From the NCBI GenBank assembly GCA_963764955.1, contig CAVXVE010000019.1:72013-136012 (forward strand): a stretch of 64,000 nucleotides of DNA. The letters run 5' to 3'. This DNA comes from Roseiarcus sp963764955. GTDB lineage: Bacteria; Pseudomonadota; Alphaproteobacteria; Rhizobiales; Beijerinckiaceae. Numbering within the stretch: position 1 is the stretch's first letter; every line of letters begins with the position of its first letter. The notes below the pieces were generated by a model. It was not told the DNA's origin, did not search any database, and saw only the letters and a program-made list of their open reading frames with translations. A program made the position numbers and the translations under genes. This document shows positions 41,701-52,260 of this stretch, piece by piece.

Positions 41701-43295
41701 ATGGCGAGCGCCGACTACGTGATCGTCGGCGGCGGGATCAACGGTCTCGTCGCCGCCTCCATGCTCGGCAAGAAGGGCCGGAAGGTTCTGCTGCTCGAAC
41801 GCAGCGACCGCGTCGGCGGCTGCCTGCGCACGGAGGAGATCACCGCTCCCGGCTTCATCCATGACGTGATGGCGACGACGCTTGTTCTGTTCCTGACATC
41901 GCCCGCCTATCGGCGCGATCGGCAAGGACCTCGAGGCGCGCGGGTTTCAAGGTCGCGCATTCCGACCTGCCGACCGGCGTTCTCCGGCCGGACGGGTCGC
42001 ATGTTCTCTTCTCGCGCGACCGCGCCCGCAACGTCGCGACCTTCGAGGCCTGCGCCAAAGGCGACGGCGAGACCTTCGCGCGCGAGATGGACCGGATGGG
42101 CGCCGACGCGCCTTTCCTGTTCGCGCTGCTCGGCGGACGCCTGTGGTCGCGGCAGACGGCCACGCTGTTGGCGCGCGAGGCATGGAAGCGGGGCCCCGCG
42201 GCAGCTCGCGGCCTGGTTCGGCGAGGCGCTGCGGCCCGCGCGGCATTATCTGGAATCGACCTATGCTTCGGAAGCGATTCACGCGCTCTGGGCGCCCTGG
42301 GGCCTGCACTGCGGCCTCAATCCCGAGAGCGCCTATTCGGCGCAGATGATCAAGGTCATCGCCTTCGCGATCGAAATGGCGGGTTGCCCGATCGCGGTCG
42401 GCGGCGCGAAGACCCTGGTCGGCGCCTTCGAGCGGCTGATCGCCGACAATGGCGGACGCATCCAGTGCGGCGCGGATGTCGACCGCAGTCGAGACGCGGC
42501 GCGGACGGGCGCGCGCGCGCCGTGCTGCTGACATTCGGGAGAGCGGATCGAAGCCTCGCAAGGGAATCATCTGCTCGATGACGCCGACCCAGCTCTATGG
42601 ACGGCTCCTGCGCGATCATCCCGCCTCGACCAAGGCTCAGGAGTCGCTCAAGCACTATCGCTACGGCAAGGGCGACATGCAGATCCACTACGCGCTCAAC
42701 GCGCCGCCGCGATGGAAAGGCGGCGACGAACTTGGCAAGGTCGCGCTTCTCCACGTCACGCCCGGTCTCGACGGCGTTTCGCGCGCCGCCAACGAATGCG
42801 AGCGCGGCCTCTTGCCCGCCGAGCCAACGATCTGCGTCGGTCAGCCGACCGCGCTCGATCCGTCGCGAGCGCCGGAGGGAAAGGCGATCCTCTGGCTGCA
42901 ATTGCCGGAGGCGCCGCGCCACATCAAGGGCGACGCGAAGGGCGAAATCGCCGCGCCCGCGGACGGACGCTGGACGCCGGAGATTCGCGAGGCCTATGCC
43001 GACCGGGTGGAGGCGCTGTTCTCCCGCCACATCGAGAATTTTCCTCGCCCTCGTCATCGCCCGCAAGGCCTATTCGCCGGCGGACCTCGAGGCGCTGAAC
43101 GTCAATCTCGTCGGAGGCGATCCGTATGGCGGGCTATTGCGGCCTCGACCAGTTCTTCCTGTGGCGGCCCATTCGCACGCTCGACGAACCACGACACGCC
43201 CGTTCCCGGCCTCTATCAGATCGGCGCCTCGACGCATCCCGGGCCCAGGGCTTGGCGGGGGCTCCGGTTTCCTGCTCGCCAATGCGCTGAAATGA
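41701..43295 (+). pseudogene. Phytoene desaturase-like FAD oxidoreductase 2, many frameshifts
   Basis: This paralogue of the 39040-40608 gene has about 525 codons. It starts SADYVIVGGGINGLVAASMLG and ends GASTHPGPGLGGGSGFLLANALK. The middle is readable only by switching frame about eleven times (near 41910, 41950, 42195, 42485, 42510, 42535, 42565, 43040, 43125, 43195 and 43245). Every switch is the equivalent of one extra base, and several fall in short G, C or T runs. Between switches the protein is conserved (HCGLNPESAYSAQMIKVIAFAIEMAGC, WLQLPEAPRHIKGDAKGEIAAP). It starts eight bases after the cyclase stop and overlaps the following marR, so the three form one operon. Confidence 0.8.
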
Positions 43296-43817
43296 GCGAT
43301 CAGACCTCCATCAAGGGGTCCGCCTTCGAGGACCATCTCTGGCTGCACGGCGGCAAGCCCCGGCCTTCGGCCGACGCTTGGACAGATCGGCCTGCAGCAG
43401 TTCGCGCCCTATCTCATCAACAGCATTTCGTTGAGCTGGGTGACGCATCTCGCTTCCGCGCTCAAGGCGCACGACATGACGACGACGCAGATGCGGGCGC
43501 TCGCCGTGCTCAGCATCTCCTCGCCCGTCACCATCAACGAACTGTCGCAATTCGCGCTCACCGAACAGTCGACGATGAGCCGGACGCTCGACGCGCTCGA
43601 GGAGCAGGCGTTCATCGTCCGCAAGCCGCGCGCGGAGGACCTCCGGGTGCGCGACGTCGAAATCACTCAGGCCGGACGCGACGCTTTCGCGAAGGTCTGG
43701 CCGATGATGTACGACCTGCTTCTCAAGATGTTCGATGGCATCGACAACGAGGAATACAAGGCCTTCACGGCGACGATGCACAAGATGATGCTGAACATCC
43801 GCAAGCACGGGATCTGA
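43292..43817 (+). pseudogene. MarR family regulator 2, one frameshift
   Basis: A MarR-type regulator of about 174 codons. The first ~30 codons from the ATG at 43292 (SDQTSIKGSAFEDHLWLHG) are in one frame. From about 43380 the protein continues one base on (GQIGLQQFAPYLINSISLSWVTHLASALKAHDMTTTQMRAL), with the winged helix in TINELSQFALTEQSTMSRTLDALEEQAFIVRKPRAEDLRVRDVEIT. One extra base near 43370-43385 explains it. The start overlaps the end of the flavoprotein gene. It is a likely regulator of iorAB and/or the cyclase operon. Confidence 0.82.
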
Positions 43818-43848
43818 TCGCGGCCCGCGCTGCGTGATGCCGTCGAGC

Positions 43849-45401
43849 CTACAGCGTCGCGATCGTCTTCAATACGCCGTCCAGCGCAACGCCGTTCTCA
43901 TCCGCAAGCGCGGCGCGCTTGAGGCGCTCGAGCCACGCCGGCCCATCCTCCCGCGAGGCGAGCTTCGGCACGGCGGCGATCACGCGGTCGAATTTCGACA
44001 ATCCGCGCGCGTGGGTGTCCGAATAGCCTTTGACCAGCCGCCGGCAGGCCAGGGCTTCGACGCCCAGCTCGTAGCGCGCCTCCAAGGCGTCGATTGCGAC
44101 TTTCAGCCAGGCTTCGCGATGCGCGCTCTCGCGCGCATGGCGCAGCGTTTTGCGACGGCGCGGGCCGAGGCTCGCCGCGGCGGCGAGCATCAGATAGCCG
44201 GTGACCGTGTTCGGCCGGATCCGGCGGCCGCGATCGACGACCTTCCGCAACCGGGCCACGAGTGTCGGCCGCGCTTCGATCCATTCGCCCAGACCCCTCG
44301 GCAGCGAGCCGCAAAGCTCCTCGACGCGGGGGTGGAAGATACTCGGTGGTCATCACGATCGCGTCGGGCGCGGCGTCCGACTTCCTTGCGGACGCGCTCC
44401 TGCCGGGAGGCGCGGATCTTGAGGTCGGCGACGCGCGGAACGTCGTCATAGGCCATCGCGGTCGCGACATATTTGGCCGCGGCGACGGTGAAGGCGAAGC
44501 CCTTGTCCGCGCCGCCATGCGCCCGGTCGCGCTCGGCGAGCGCGGCGAGCCGGTCGAGATATTCGAGCCCGTAAGCTGGATCGAGATAGTCGACCAGTTT
44601 GCGCGCGCCGGCCGTGATCATCGGCTGCGCTTCGGCGGGGAAACGCGCGGATGCGCTCGCCGATCCGGTCGAGATCGGCGTCGCCGGTTCTTTTCCGGCC
44701 AGTTCGTGAAGCGCTTCTCAGGAAAGCGCTGGATCGGCTCGATGCGGATTGGCGTTCGTCTGCTCGAAGGCGGCGTTGAAGGCGCGAGGCTCGACCTCGA
44801 CGCCAGATCCGCCGGCGCGGATCGCTTCCTCAAAGGCCGCGCGCGCAAACGGCAGCGCTCCGGACGCCGCGAGCGCGCCGAACATCGTCGACGGAAATGA
44901 CGCTTCCCTGCGCCTTGGCCATCGCCTCCATGTTGAAGGCGATGACACGTTTGGCGGCGAATTCCGTGGCGAGCAGACACGACGGCCGGATCGGCGACGC
45001 CGTCGCCGGGCGCCTGTTTCTCCACCACGGCCAGCGCGCGGTGGGTCGAGGCGATCAGCGTCGTGCGGTCGGGCGTGACGAGGCCGCGAAGCACCGAACG
45101 CCCGGCCTCCATGAGCTCGGACGCCATCACGACGTCGACGTCGCCCGGCGTCGGCATGAGCGCGAAGACCGGCTGCGCGCCGTCCTTTCGGCGGCGCCAT
45201 CTCGATGTAATAGATGGTTGCGCCGGTGCGCTGCGCGACGCCTGGCACGGAAGTCGACTGCGCCGCCCACCCTTGCGCTTCCGCAAGCCAGACGATCCAG
45301 TCGGCGAGCACGCCGCCGCCCTGCCCGCCCATCGCGAGAATGGCGAGCGAGATGCGCTCGGACGACCGTCCCGGTGCGCGGGTCGCGCGCTCGCTGCTCA
45401 C
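43849..45401 (-). pseudogene. Indolepyruvate oxidoreductase beta-family protein with DUF6537-like C terminus, many frameshifts
   Basis: The N-terminal part from the GTG at 45401 (SERISLAILAMGGQGGGVLADWIVWLAEAQGW) is the gamma-type domain of 2-oxoacid:ferredoxin oxidoreductases. The C-terminal ~250 residues (ITAGARKLVDYLDPAYGLEYLDRL..., VTGYLMLAAAASLGPRRRKTLRHA...) match the long tail found in 'indolepyruvate oxidoreductase subunit beta family' proteins. The coding sequence changes frame repeatedly (near 45190, 45005, 44900, 44720, 44620 and 44350). Start and iorA stop overlap (GTGA). With IorA it would oxidatively decarboxylate an arylpyruvate to the acyl-CoA with ferredoxin. Confidence 0.78.
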
Positions 45402-47562
45402 GCCGCCTCTCCGACGAGGCGAACCTGTCCGCGCGCTTCTGCGCGCTTCAAGCCAGCCGATCACCTTGGCGCGAAGGGCGGCGATGCGGCGGTCCCAGGC
45501 GGTCGGATTGTGGAGAACCTCCGCCCGATAGAACGAGGGACAGAGCGCCGCCGCCTCGGCGACCTCGCCGCAATTGCCGCATCCGACGCAATTCTCGTCG
45601 ATCGCGGCGACGGGATCGTCCCTCAACGGATCGTCGGTCTGCTTCACCGACAGCGAGGGACAGCCGGAGAGACGGATGCAGGCGTGATCGCCGGTGCAGA
45701 TGTCCTCGTCGACGCCGAATTTCTCACGCACCACCCGCTGCCCGCCCTTGATCGCCTTCATCAGGATCGGACGCACGCGACGCTGCTTGTTCAGCATGCA
45801 CTCGGACGAGGCGACGATGATCTTCGGGCCTTCGGCTTTGGTCGTCAGCGCCTCCCGCAGCGTGTCGCGCATCTTGCCGACATCATAGGTGCGGTCGATC
45901 TGGCGCACCCATTGCGCGCCTACGCCGCGCACCGCGTTGACGATGCTGTTGTTCGTCTTTCGCCGCGGATTGAGCGCGCGGGACGAAGGAATGTCCTGCC
46001 CGCCGGTCGCCGACGAATAGAAATTGTCGACGATCAGCGTGACGCCGTCATGCTTGTTGAACACCGCGTTCCCGACGGACGAGGCGAGCCCGTTGTGCCA
46101 GAAGCCGCCGTCGCCGAGCACCGAGATCGAGCGTTTGCCGGCGGGCACGTTGAAGGCGGAAGCCGAGGCGGGCCCGAGGCCGTAGCCCATCGTCGTCGCG
46201 CCGATGTTGAACGGCGGCAGGATCGAGAACAGATGGCAGCCGATGTCCGCCGACACGTGATGCTGGCCGAGTTCCTGCTCGACAAGCTTCATCGCCGCGA
46301 AGATCGGCCGCTCGGGACAGCCGATGCAGAAGCCCGGCGGACGCGGGGGAACGACTTCGGCGAGCCGCTTCACCCGGGGATCGGCGAGGATCGGAGCAGG
46401 ATCCGGCAGCGGCGGCTCGTTGCCAAGCAGCTCGCGCGCGTAGGTCGCGAGAAACTTGCGCAAGCCGGTCGTCAGCACCGGCGCGGTATATTCGCCGCCC
46501 ATCGGCAGCACGTCCTTGCCGGAGAGCTTCGTCTGGATGTCGCGGCGGCGCAGGATGGTGTTGAGATCGCGCTCGATATAGTCCGGCGCGCCCTCCTCGA
46601 CCACGATCACGGCTCTCTTGTCATGGCAGAAGTCGATGAGCTCGTCTTCGATCAGAGGATAGGCGACGTTGAGCACATAGAGCGGGATGGAGCATCGCCC
46701 ATGCGAGTCGGCAAGCCCGAGATATTCGAGCGCTCGCATCGTCGTGTTCCACATGCCGCCCAGCACGACGACGCCGACGTCGCCCTTCGCGGGGCCAAAG
46801 GTCTCGTTGAGCTTGCGCGACTTGATGAATTCGATGGCCGCCGGCATGCGTCGCTCGTGCTTGTCCTTCTCATGCATGAACGAAGCGGGCGGCAGCACGA
46901 TCCGGTTGACGTCGCGCACCGGATTTTCCAGCGCCTCGCGCAGCGCGAATTGTCGGCTTGCGGTTGTCCTTGCAGACGAAGCGCCCGTGCATGTGACAGG
47001 TGCGGATACGGATTTCGAGCATCACCGGCGTGTTCGACGCCTCCGACAGCTCGAAGCCCTCTTCGACCATTCGCACGATGGTCGGCAGGTGCGGCCGCGG
47101 ATCGAGGAGCCAGATCTGCGACTTGAGCGCATAGGCGTGACTGCGCTCCTGCATGATCGAGGAGCCTTCGCCATAATCCTCGCCGATGACGATCATCGCG
47201 CCGCCGGTCACGCCACCGGAAGAGAGATTGGAGAGCGCGTCGGCGGCGACATTGGTGCCGGCGGTCGACTTCCAGGTCACGGCGCCGCGCACCGGATACA
47301 TGACCGAAGCGGAGAGCGTCGCCGCGGCCGTCGCCTCGGAGGCCGACGTCTCGAAATGCACGCCGAGCTCGTCGAGCACGTCCTTGGCGTCAGCCAGAAC
47401 ATCCATCAGATGCGAGATCGGCGCGCCCTGATAGCCGCCGACATACGACACGCCGGACTGAAGCAGAGCCTTCGTGATGGCGAGAATGCCTTCGCCACGG
47501 AAGACTTCGCCCTCGCCAAGCTTGAGATCCTCGACCTCGCGAGCGAAAGAGCGTTCCGCCAT
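45398..47562 (-). pseudogene. iorA: Indolepyruvate:ferredoxin oxidoreductase alpha subunit-like, two frameshifts
   Basis: A TPP enzyme of about 720 codons. N-terminal part: EGEVFRGEGILAITKALLQSGVSYVGGYQGAP. The TPP-binding part is ADIGCHLFSI... with ISVLGDGGFWHNGLASSVGNA and IVDNFYSSATGGQ. The C-terminal ferredoxin-like part has CVGCGNCGEVAEAAALCP and an atypical CTGDHACIRLSGCP. One extra A near 46945 (reading CCGACAATTC for CCGCAATTC) and one extra base near 45435 break the frame; correcting the second gives a natural end, GQVRLVGEAA and TGA, overlapping iorB. The ATG at 47562 has GGCAGGAGG. A sigma-70-like promoter with an overlapping palindrome lies upstream. Confidence 0.82.
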
Positions 47563-47912
47563 CGCGCGCCTCCTGCCAATTGGGCTCTGATGCGGCCACG
47601 GGGAGTAGCGGCCGTTCATCTGCATTAGCATATTTTTTGTCGAAATCCCCTGTCAACGCCGACAGGGTTGGCAAGGGCCCCAAATCGGGCGCCTCGCCGC
47701 CAAATCGGAGGCAGCGGCGCCGCAAATGCGGGCTCCTGCAACGCTCCTCAAGGACTTGACTCTCGGGGCCATTCTGACAAGCTATCTATGAGTTTGCATG
47801 GAATTATCGTGGGACCGAAGCTGTCTCGCGCGAAGGCGAAACGGGAGCTTGAACGAGCCCGTGAATGCGCGGTCGGCTGTGGCGCGATCGGTTTGGATAC
47901 CGGGAGGGTGGA
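47563..47912. other. Divergent control region of iorAB and the Dpp-type transporter
   Basis: About 350 bases with no gene. It contains the minus-strand promoter and palindrome at 47627-47667. The right half, towards the transporter, has a ribosome binding site GGGAGGGTGG just before 47913. Confidence 0.6.
47627..47667 (-). promoter_or_regulatory. Sigma-70-like promoter of iorAB with overlapping operator
   Basis: On the minus strand TTGACA (47656-47651) and TATGCT (47632-47627) are separated by 18 bases. A perfect inverted repeat, CCCTGTC at 47648-47654 and GACAGGG at 47661-47667 with a 6-base centre, covers the -35 box. A repressor bound there would block polymerase; the MarR at 43292 is the nearest candidate. 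Confidence 0.55.
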
Positions 47913-49450
47913 ATGTTCGATGTGAACTCGACGCCAAGCGCTCGCGCTCGGGGGAACAGGGATTCTTTCGCAGCTTCTGTTCAGCGGAGGGGCGGTCGCG
48001 CAGAGCGCCGACAAGCTCACGATCGCTTTCAACGTCAACCTTCCCTCGTTCGATCCGACGGTCGGGCCCTCGGCGGTCAATCCGACGATCCAGGCGATCT
48101 ACCGCGCCATCTTCGATCAGCCTGTCGGGCAGAAGCCCGACCTGTCCTTCACGCCCGGTCTTCTGACCGCCTGGGGATGGAACGACGACAAGTCGAAGGT
48201 CTGGATGGATGTGCGCGAGGGCGTCGTCTGGCACGACGGGTCGCCCTTCACGCCGGAAGACGTTGTCTGGTCGCTCGAGCGCGCAGGCGACCTGAAGACC
48301 GGCAATCCGATCCAGTTCGTCTGGGGCACGATCGGCAATTTCAAGATCGACGGCCATCGGGTCACGGCGGACGTCAAGCAGTTCGACCCGGTGCTGTTCA
48401 AATGGATGGCGTTTCTCACCGGCTACATCCTGCCGAAGGCGCATTACACCAAGGTCGGCGCCGAGGGCTTCGAAAAGAAGCCGGTCGGCGCTGGCCCGTA
48501 CATGGTCGACGAGTATCAGGGCAATTCGTTCCTGCGGCTCAAGCGCAACGACAAATACTGGGGTGAGAAGGGCGCCTTCGAGACCGTCATTTTCAAGTTC
48601 GTCCCCGACCCCACGAGCCGCGTCGCGGAGATCGAAAGCGGCTCGGCCGATGTGACGCTCGAGGTCCCGTACGAGGAATACGACCGGCTGAAGGCGAAGC
48701 CGGGTCTCGCCGGCGTGTGCGAACCCGATCTCCGACATCGGCATGATCTTCATCAGCAACAACAACAAGGAGATGGAGGACGAGAACGTCCGGCTCGGCG
48801 CGATCCACGCCATCGACAAGGACGTGATCGCCAAGCGGCTTCTGCGCGGCTACGCCACCCCGATCGCGACCCTTGAGGCGCCGAGCTACATCGCCTTCAA
48901 TCCCGAGGTGAAGGATCACTACGATCCGGAGCTCTCGAAGACGCTTCTCGCCAAGAGCGGCTATACGCCCGAGAAGCCGGTGAAGTTCACGATCCAGACG
49001 ACGCGCGGCTTCAAGCCGAAAGACTACGAGATGATCCAGGCGATCGTCGGCATGTGGCGCAAGGTCGGCATCGCGGCGGACATCGAGGTCTACGAGATCG
49101 CCAAGCATTATGAACTGCGCGCCGCGCACAAGCTCGCGCCGATGGCCTTCTACAACTGGGGCAACGCGATCGGCGATCCGACCACCTCGACCGGCTTTGC
49201 GATGTATTCGAAGTCGCCGCACTCGGGCTGGAAGTCGCAGGACGTCGACGACCTGATCAATCCGTTGTGGGCCGAGAAGGACGAGGAGAAGCGGATCGCC
49301 GGCTGGAAGAAAGTCGACGAATATGTGCACGAGAAGGGCTATGTGATCCCGCTCGTGCAGTATTACCAGCCGATCGTCTTCAAGTCTTCGCTCAAGGTGA
49401 CGCCGAACGGCACCGGCGCGCTGCAACCGACTTTGGTGTCGAAGGCGTGA
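47913..49450 (+). pseudogene. Dpp/Opp-type ABC substrate-binding protein, two frameshifts
   Basis: An SBP family 5 protein of about 512 codons. From the ATG at 47913 one extra base near 47930 must be skipped. The start then reads MFDVN-(S)RRQALALGGTGILSQLLFS, a twin-arginine signal peptide ending AVAQSADKL. The mature part has DVREGVVWHDGSPFTPEDVVWSLER and GPYMVDEYQGNSFLRLKRNDKYWGE, typical of DppA/OppA. A second extra base (GAACCCGATC) near 48725 shifts to the final frame (ISDIGMIFISNNNK). It supplies substrate to the permeases that follow. The ligand is possibly an aromatic or peptide-like compound. Confidence 0.83.
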
Positions 49451-49511
49451 AAGCGCGGGGAGCGCGACTGCCGGGCGCGATCTCGCGCTCCCTCTCCCGT
49501 TCCCGCGGCGA

Positions 49512-50516
49512 ATGATCTCCGGCGCGGCCTATCGTTTGGCCATGGCCGCCATTACGCTGGCCGGCGTCGCGGTCATCATCTTCGTTCTGTTGCGCGTCGT
49601 TCCCGGCGATCCGATCGCCATGATGATCTCGCCGGGCGCTTCGCCCGCGGATATCGCAGCGCTGCGCGCGCATTACGGCCTCGACGCAAGCCTGCCGGTC
49701 CAGTTCCTGGTCTGGGCGAAAGATCTGCTCCGCGGCGATCTCGGAACGTCGATCTCGCTGCATCGGGACGTGCTCTCGATCCTCGCCGAACGCCTGCCGG
49801 CGACGCTCGAACTGGCGCTCGCGGCTCTCGCCTTCGCGGTCCTGCTTGGCGGCGCGATGGCGATCTTCGCGGTGATGGTGGACGATAGCCCGCTCTCGCC
49901 GCTCATCGACGCGCTGAACGGCCTTTTTCTCGCCGTTCCCGATTTCATCTGGGCCTTCGTCCTCGTGCTCCTGTTCGGGGTCTTCGCCCCCATTCTCCCG
50001 ATGTCCGGGCGGATCGATCCGAGCATCGACACGAATTTCGTCACGCCCTTCTATCTGATCGAGAGCCTGCTCACGTTGCGCTTCGCGATCTTCTTCGATG
50101 TCCTGCGGCACATGATCATGCCGACGCTGGCGCTCGGAATTCCGCTCGCCGCGGTCATTACGCGGGTCCTGAAGGAGTTCTTGCGCGAAGCGATGGTGCA
50201 GGACTATGTGCTGCTCGCAAGGCTCAAGGGGATGTCCAGGCTGCGGCTCATTCTGCAGGAGGCGCTGCGCAACGCAATCGCGCCGACGCTGGCGCTGACC
50301 GGCGTGCAGTTCACCTTCCTGATCGGCGGCACGGTCATTGTCGAGCGCATCTTCTCCTATCCTGGCATCGGCAACATGGCGATCGACGCCGTGATCAACC
50401 GCGACCTCCCGCTGATCCAGGGGCTGACGCTCGTTTTCGGCGCCCTCTTCATCGTCGTGAACATGGTCGTCGATCTTCTGGTGATGAAGTCCAATCCGAG
50501 GCTTCGGCATGGCTGA
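49512..50516 (+). CDS. Dpp/Opp-type ABC transporter permease (DppB-like)
   Basis: A 334-aa inner-membrane protein with six predicted helices. It has LLRVVPGDPIAMMISPGASPADIAALRAHYGLD near the start (typical DppB) and the EAA loop LLARLKGMSRLRLILQEALRNAIAPT. Intact, unlike the binding-protein gene. It overlaps the next gene by eight bases. Functions as one half of the channel. Confidence 0.92.
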   Translation: MISGAAYRLAMAAITLAGVAVIIFVLLRVVPGDPIAMMISPGASPADIAALRAHYGLDASLPVQFLVWAKDLLRGDLGTSISLHRDVLSILAERLPATLELALAALAFAVLLGGAMAIFAVMVDDSPLSPLIDALNGLFLAVPDFIWAFVLVLLFGVFAPILPMSGRIDPSIDTNFVTPFYLIESLLTLRFAIFFDVLRHMIMPTLALGIPLAAVITRVLKEFLREAMVQDYVLLARLKGMSRLRLILQEALRNAIAPTLALTGVQFTFLIGGTVIVERIFSYPGIGNMAIDAVINRDLPLIQGLTLVFGALFIVVNMVVDLLVMKSNPRLRHG

Positions 50517-52260
50517 CGCAGCGCTCGGCGCGGGCCATGCGGACGCCGCGCACGGACGGTTCGAGGCGCTTCGCGCCTGCCTGGCGGAGCCCAAGGTGGT
50601 CGTCGGCGGCGGCTTCATCCTCTTCCTTCTGGTCCTGGCGATCTTCGCGCCCTGGATCGCGCCGAAGGATCCGCTGGAGCAGGACGTCATCCTCGGGGCG
50701 ACCCCGCCTGTCTGGATGGCGGGCGGGGAGGCGGGCCACTGGCTGGGGACCGACGATCTCGGCCGCGACATTCTCTCGCGTGTGATTTACGGGTCGCGGG
50801 TCGCTCTGACCGTGGCCTTCGTCGCGGCGAGCCTCGCCGCCGCGCTGGGGTCCGTGCTTGGCCTTCTTGCGGGCTGGCGCGGCGGCTGGGTCGACGCGAT
50901 CGTGTCGCGCGCCGTCGAGATCTGGATGGCCTTTCCGCCCGTGCTGCTGTCGATCCTGCTCGTCGCCGTCGTCGGCGCGGGCGTCGGCTCGGTCATCGCG
51001 GCGATCGCCATCATCGACTGGACGCGCTTCTGCCGCGTCGTGCGCGCCGAGACGATCAACCAGGCGAGCAGCGACTATGTGACCGCGGCGCGCGCCGTGG
51101 GCTTCTCGCGCACGCGCATCCTCATCCGCGAAATCTTCCCCAATGTCCTGCCGGTGCTCATCGCGCTCGTCAGCCTCGAAATGGGCATCGCGGTGATCGT
51201 CGAGGCGATCCTGTCTTTCGTCGGCCTCTCCGTCTCGTCGGACACGCCGACCTGGGGCGGCATGATCGCGCAGGGACGGCAGTTCATCCACCAGGGCGCA
51301 TGGATCCTCGCGGCGCCGCTCATCATGCTGTTCCTGACCGTGCTCGCCTTCAACCTGCTCGGCGAGGGCCTGCGCCGCGCGCTCGATCCGGTGCTGCAGG
51401 CGGTGAGCGAGCCGATTCTCGCGGTTCATGGCCTCAGCGCCGTATCGCAACGCGACCGCACATCCATCCTTCACGACGTCTCGCTCACCGTCGATCGCGG
51501 CGAAACGCGCGGCCTCGTCGGCGAAAGCGGCGCCGGCAAGACGACGATCGGCAAGGCGATTCTGGGCATTCTTCCGCGCGCCATCCGGGTCACGGGCGGC
51601 AAGATCCGCTTCGATGGGCAGGATCTCCTGACCATGCCGGAAGCTTCGTTGCGCAGGCTCGTCGGCGAGCGCATCGCGCTCATTCCGCAGGATCCGATGA
51701 CCGCGCTCAACCCCGGACGGCGGATCGAGGGCCAGCTCACCGACGGCCTGAGACTGTGGCGCGGACTGGACAGCGGCGCGGCGCGCAAGATCGCGCTCAA
51801 CCTCCTGGAAGAAGTTCATATTCGCGATCCGGAGCGTGTGCTCGGGTGCTATCCGCATGAACTTTCAGGAGGCATGCGCCAGCGCGTCCTCATCGCGGCC
51901 GCGTTCGCGATGGAGCCGAAGCTGATCGTCGCCGACGAGCCGACCACGGCGCTCGACGTGACGGTGCAGAAGCAGATCCTGCGCCTCGTCCGCGCCATGC
52001 AGCGCGCGCACGGCACGGCGGTCCTCTTCGTCACGCACAATCTCGGCGTGGTGGCTCAGGTCTGCGATGACGTCACGCTCCTGTTCGGCGGCCGGGTCAT
52101 CGAACAGGGCCGAACCGCCGAAATGTTCGAGCGGCCGCGACACCCCTATACGCAGGCGCTTCTCGACGCCTGCCCGCGCTATGACAGGCCGAAGGCTGCG
52201 CTGCGCCCCGTGCCCGCCGAAGTGATCGCGCGCCTGCGCGCCGAGGCGGCGGCGCCTTGA
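50509..52260 (+). CDS. ABC permease fused to ATP-binding domain (DppC-DppD fusion)
   Basis: A 583-aa fusion. Residues 1 to about 295 are a DppC-type permease (GTDDLGRDILSRVIYGSRVALTVAF; ARAVGFSRTRILIREIFPNVLPV). Residues about 300-575 are an ATPase (Walker A GESGAGKTT, signature LSGGMRQRVLIAAAFAM, Walker B LIVADEPTTALD) with the C-terminal oligopeptide-transporter tail HPYTQALLDACPR. Normally these are two genes. The joint (ALDPVLQAVSEPILAVHGL) has no frameshift, and such fusions are known in Dpp-type systems. The stop overlaps the next start (TTGA). Confidence 0.92.
   Translation: MADAALGAGHADAAHGRFEALRACLAEPKVVVGGGFILFLLVLAIFAPWIAPKDPLEQDVILGATPPVWMAGGEAGHWLGTDDLGRDILSRVIYGSRVALTVAFVAASLAAALGSVLGLLAGWRGGWVDAIVSRAVEIWMAFPPVLLSILLVAVVGAGVGSVIAAIAIIDWTRFCRVVRAETINQASSDYVTAARAVGFSRTRILIREIFPNVLPVLIALVSLEMGIAVIVEAILSFVGLSVSSDTPTWGGMIAQGRQFIHQGAWILAAPLIMLFLTVLAFNLLGEGLRRALDPVLQAVSEPILAVHGLSAVSQRDRTSILHDVSLTVDRGETRGLVGESGAGKTTIGKAILGILPRAIRVTGGKIRFDGQDLLTMPEASLRRLVGERIALIPQDPMTALNPGRRIEGQLTDGLRLWRGLDSGAARKIALNLLEEVHIRDPERVLGCYPHELSGGMRQRVLIAAAFAMEPKLIVADEPTTALDVTVQKQILRLVRAMQRAHGTAVLFVTHNLGVVAQVCDDVTLLFGGRVIEQGRTAEMFERPRHPYTQALLDACPRYDRPKAALRPVPAEVIARLRAEAAAP

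Noticed and set aside
39040..43295. Carotenoid biosynthesis cluster suggested by two phytoene-desaturase-like proteins
   Set aside because: No crtB, crtE or crtY-like genes are nearby; the surrounding genes are aromatic catabolism.
45063..47126. 687-codon plus-strand frame opposite iorA/iorB
   Set aside because: Antisense shadow; the opposite strand has clear TPP-enzyme and ferredoxin motifs.
49392..50771. 459-codon minus-strand frame opposite the DppB-like gene
   Set aside because: Charged, repetitive translation with no homology features, opposite a membrane protein gene.
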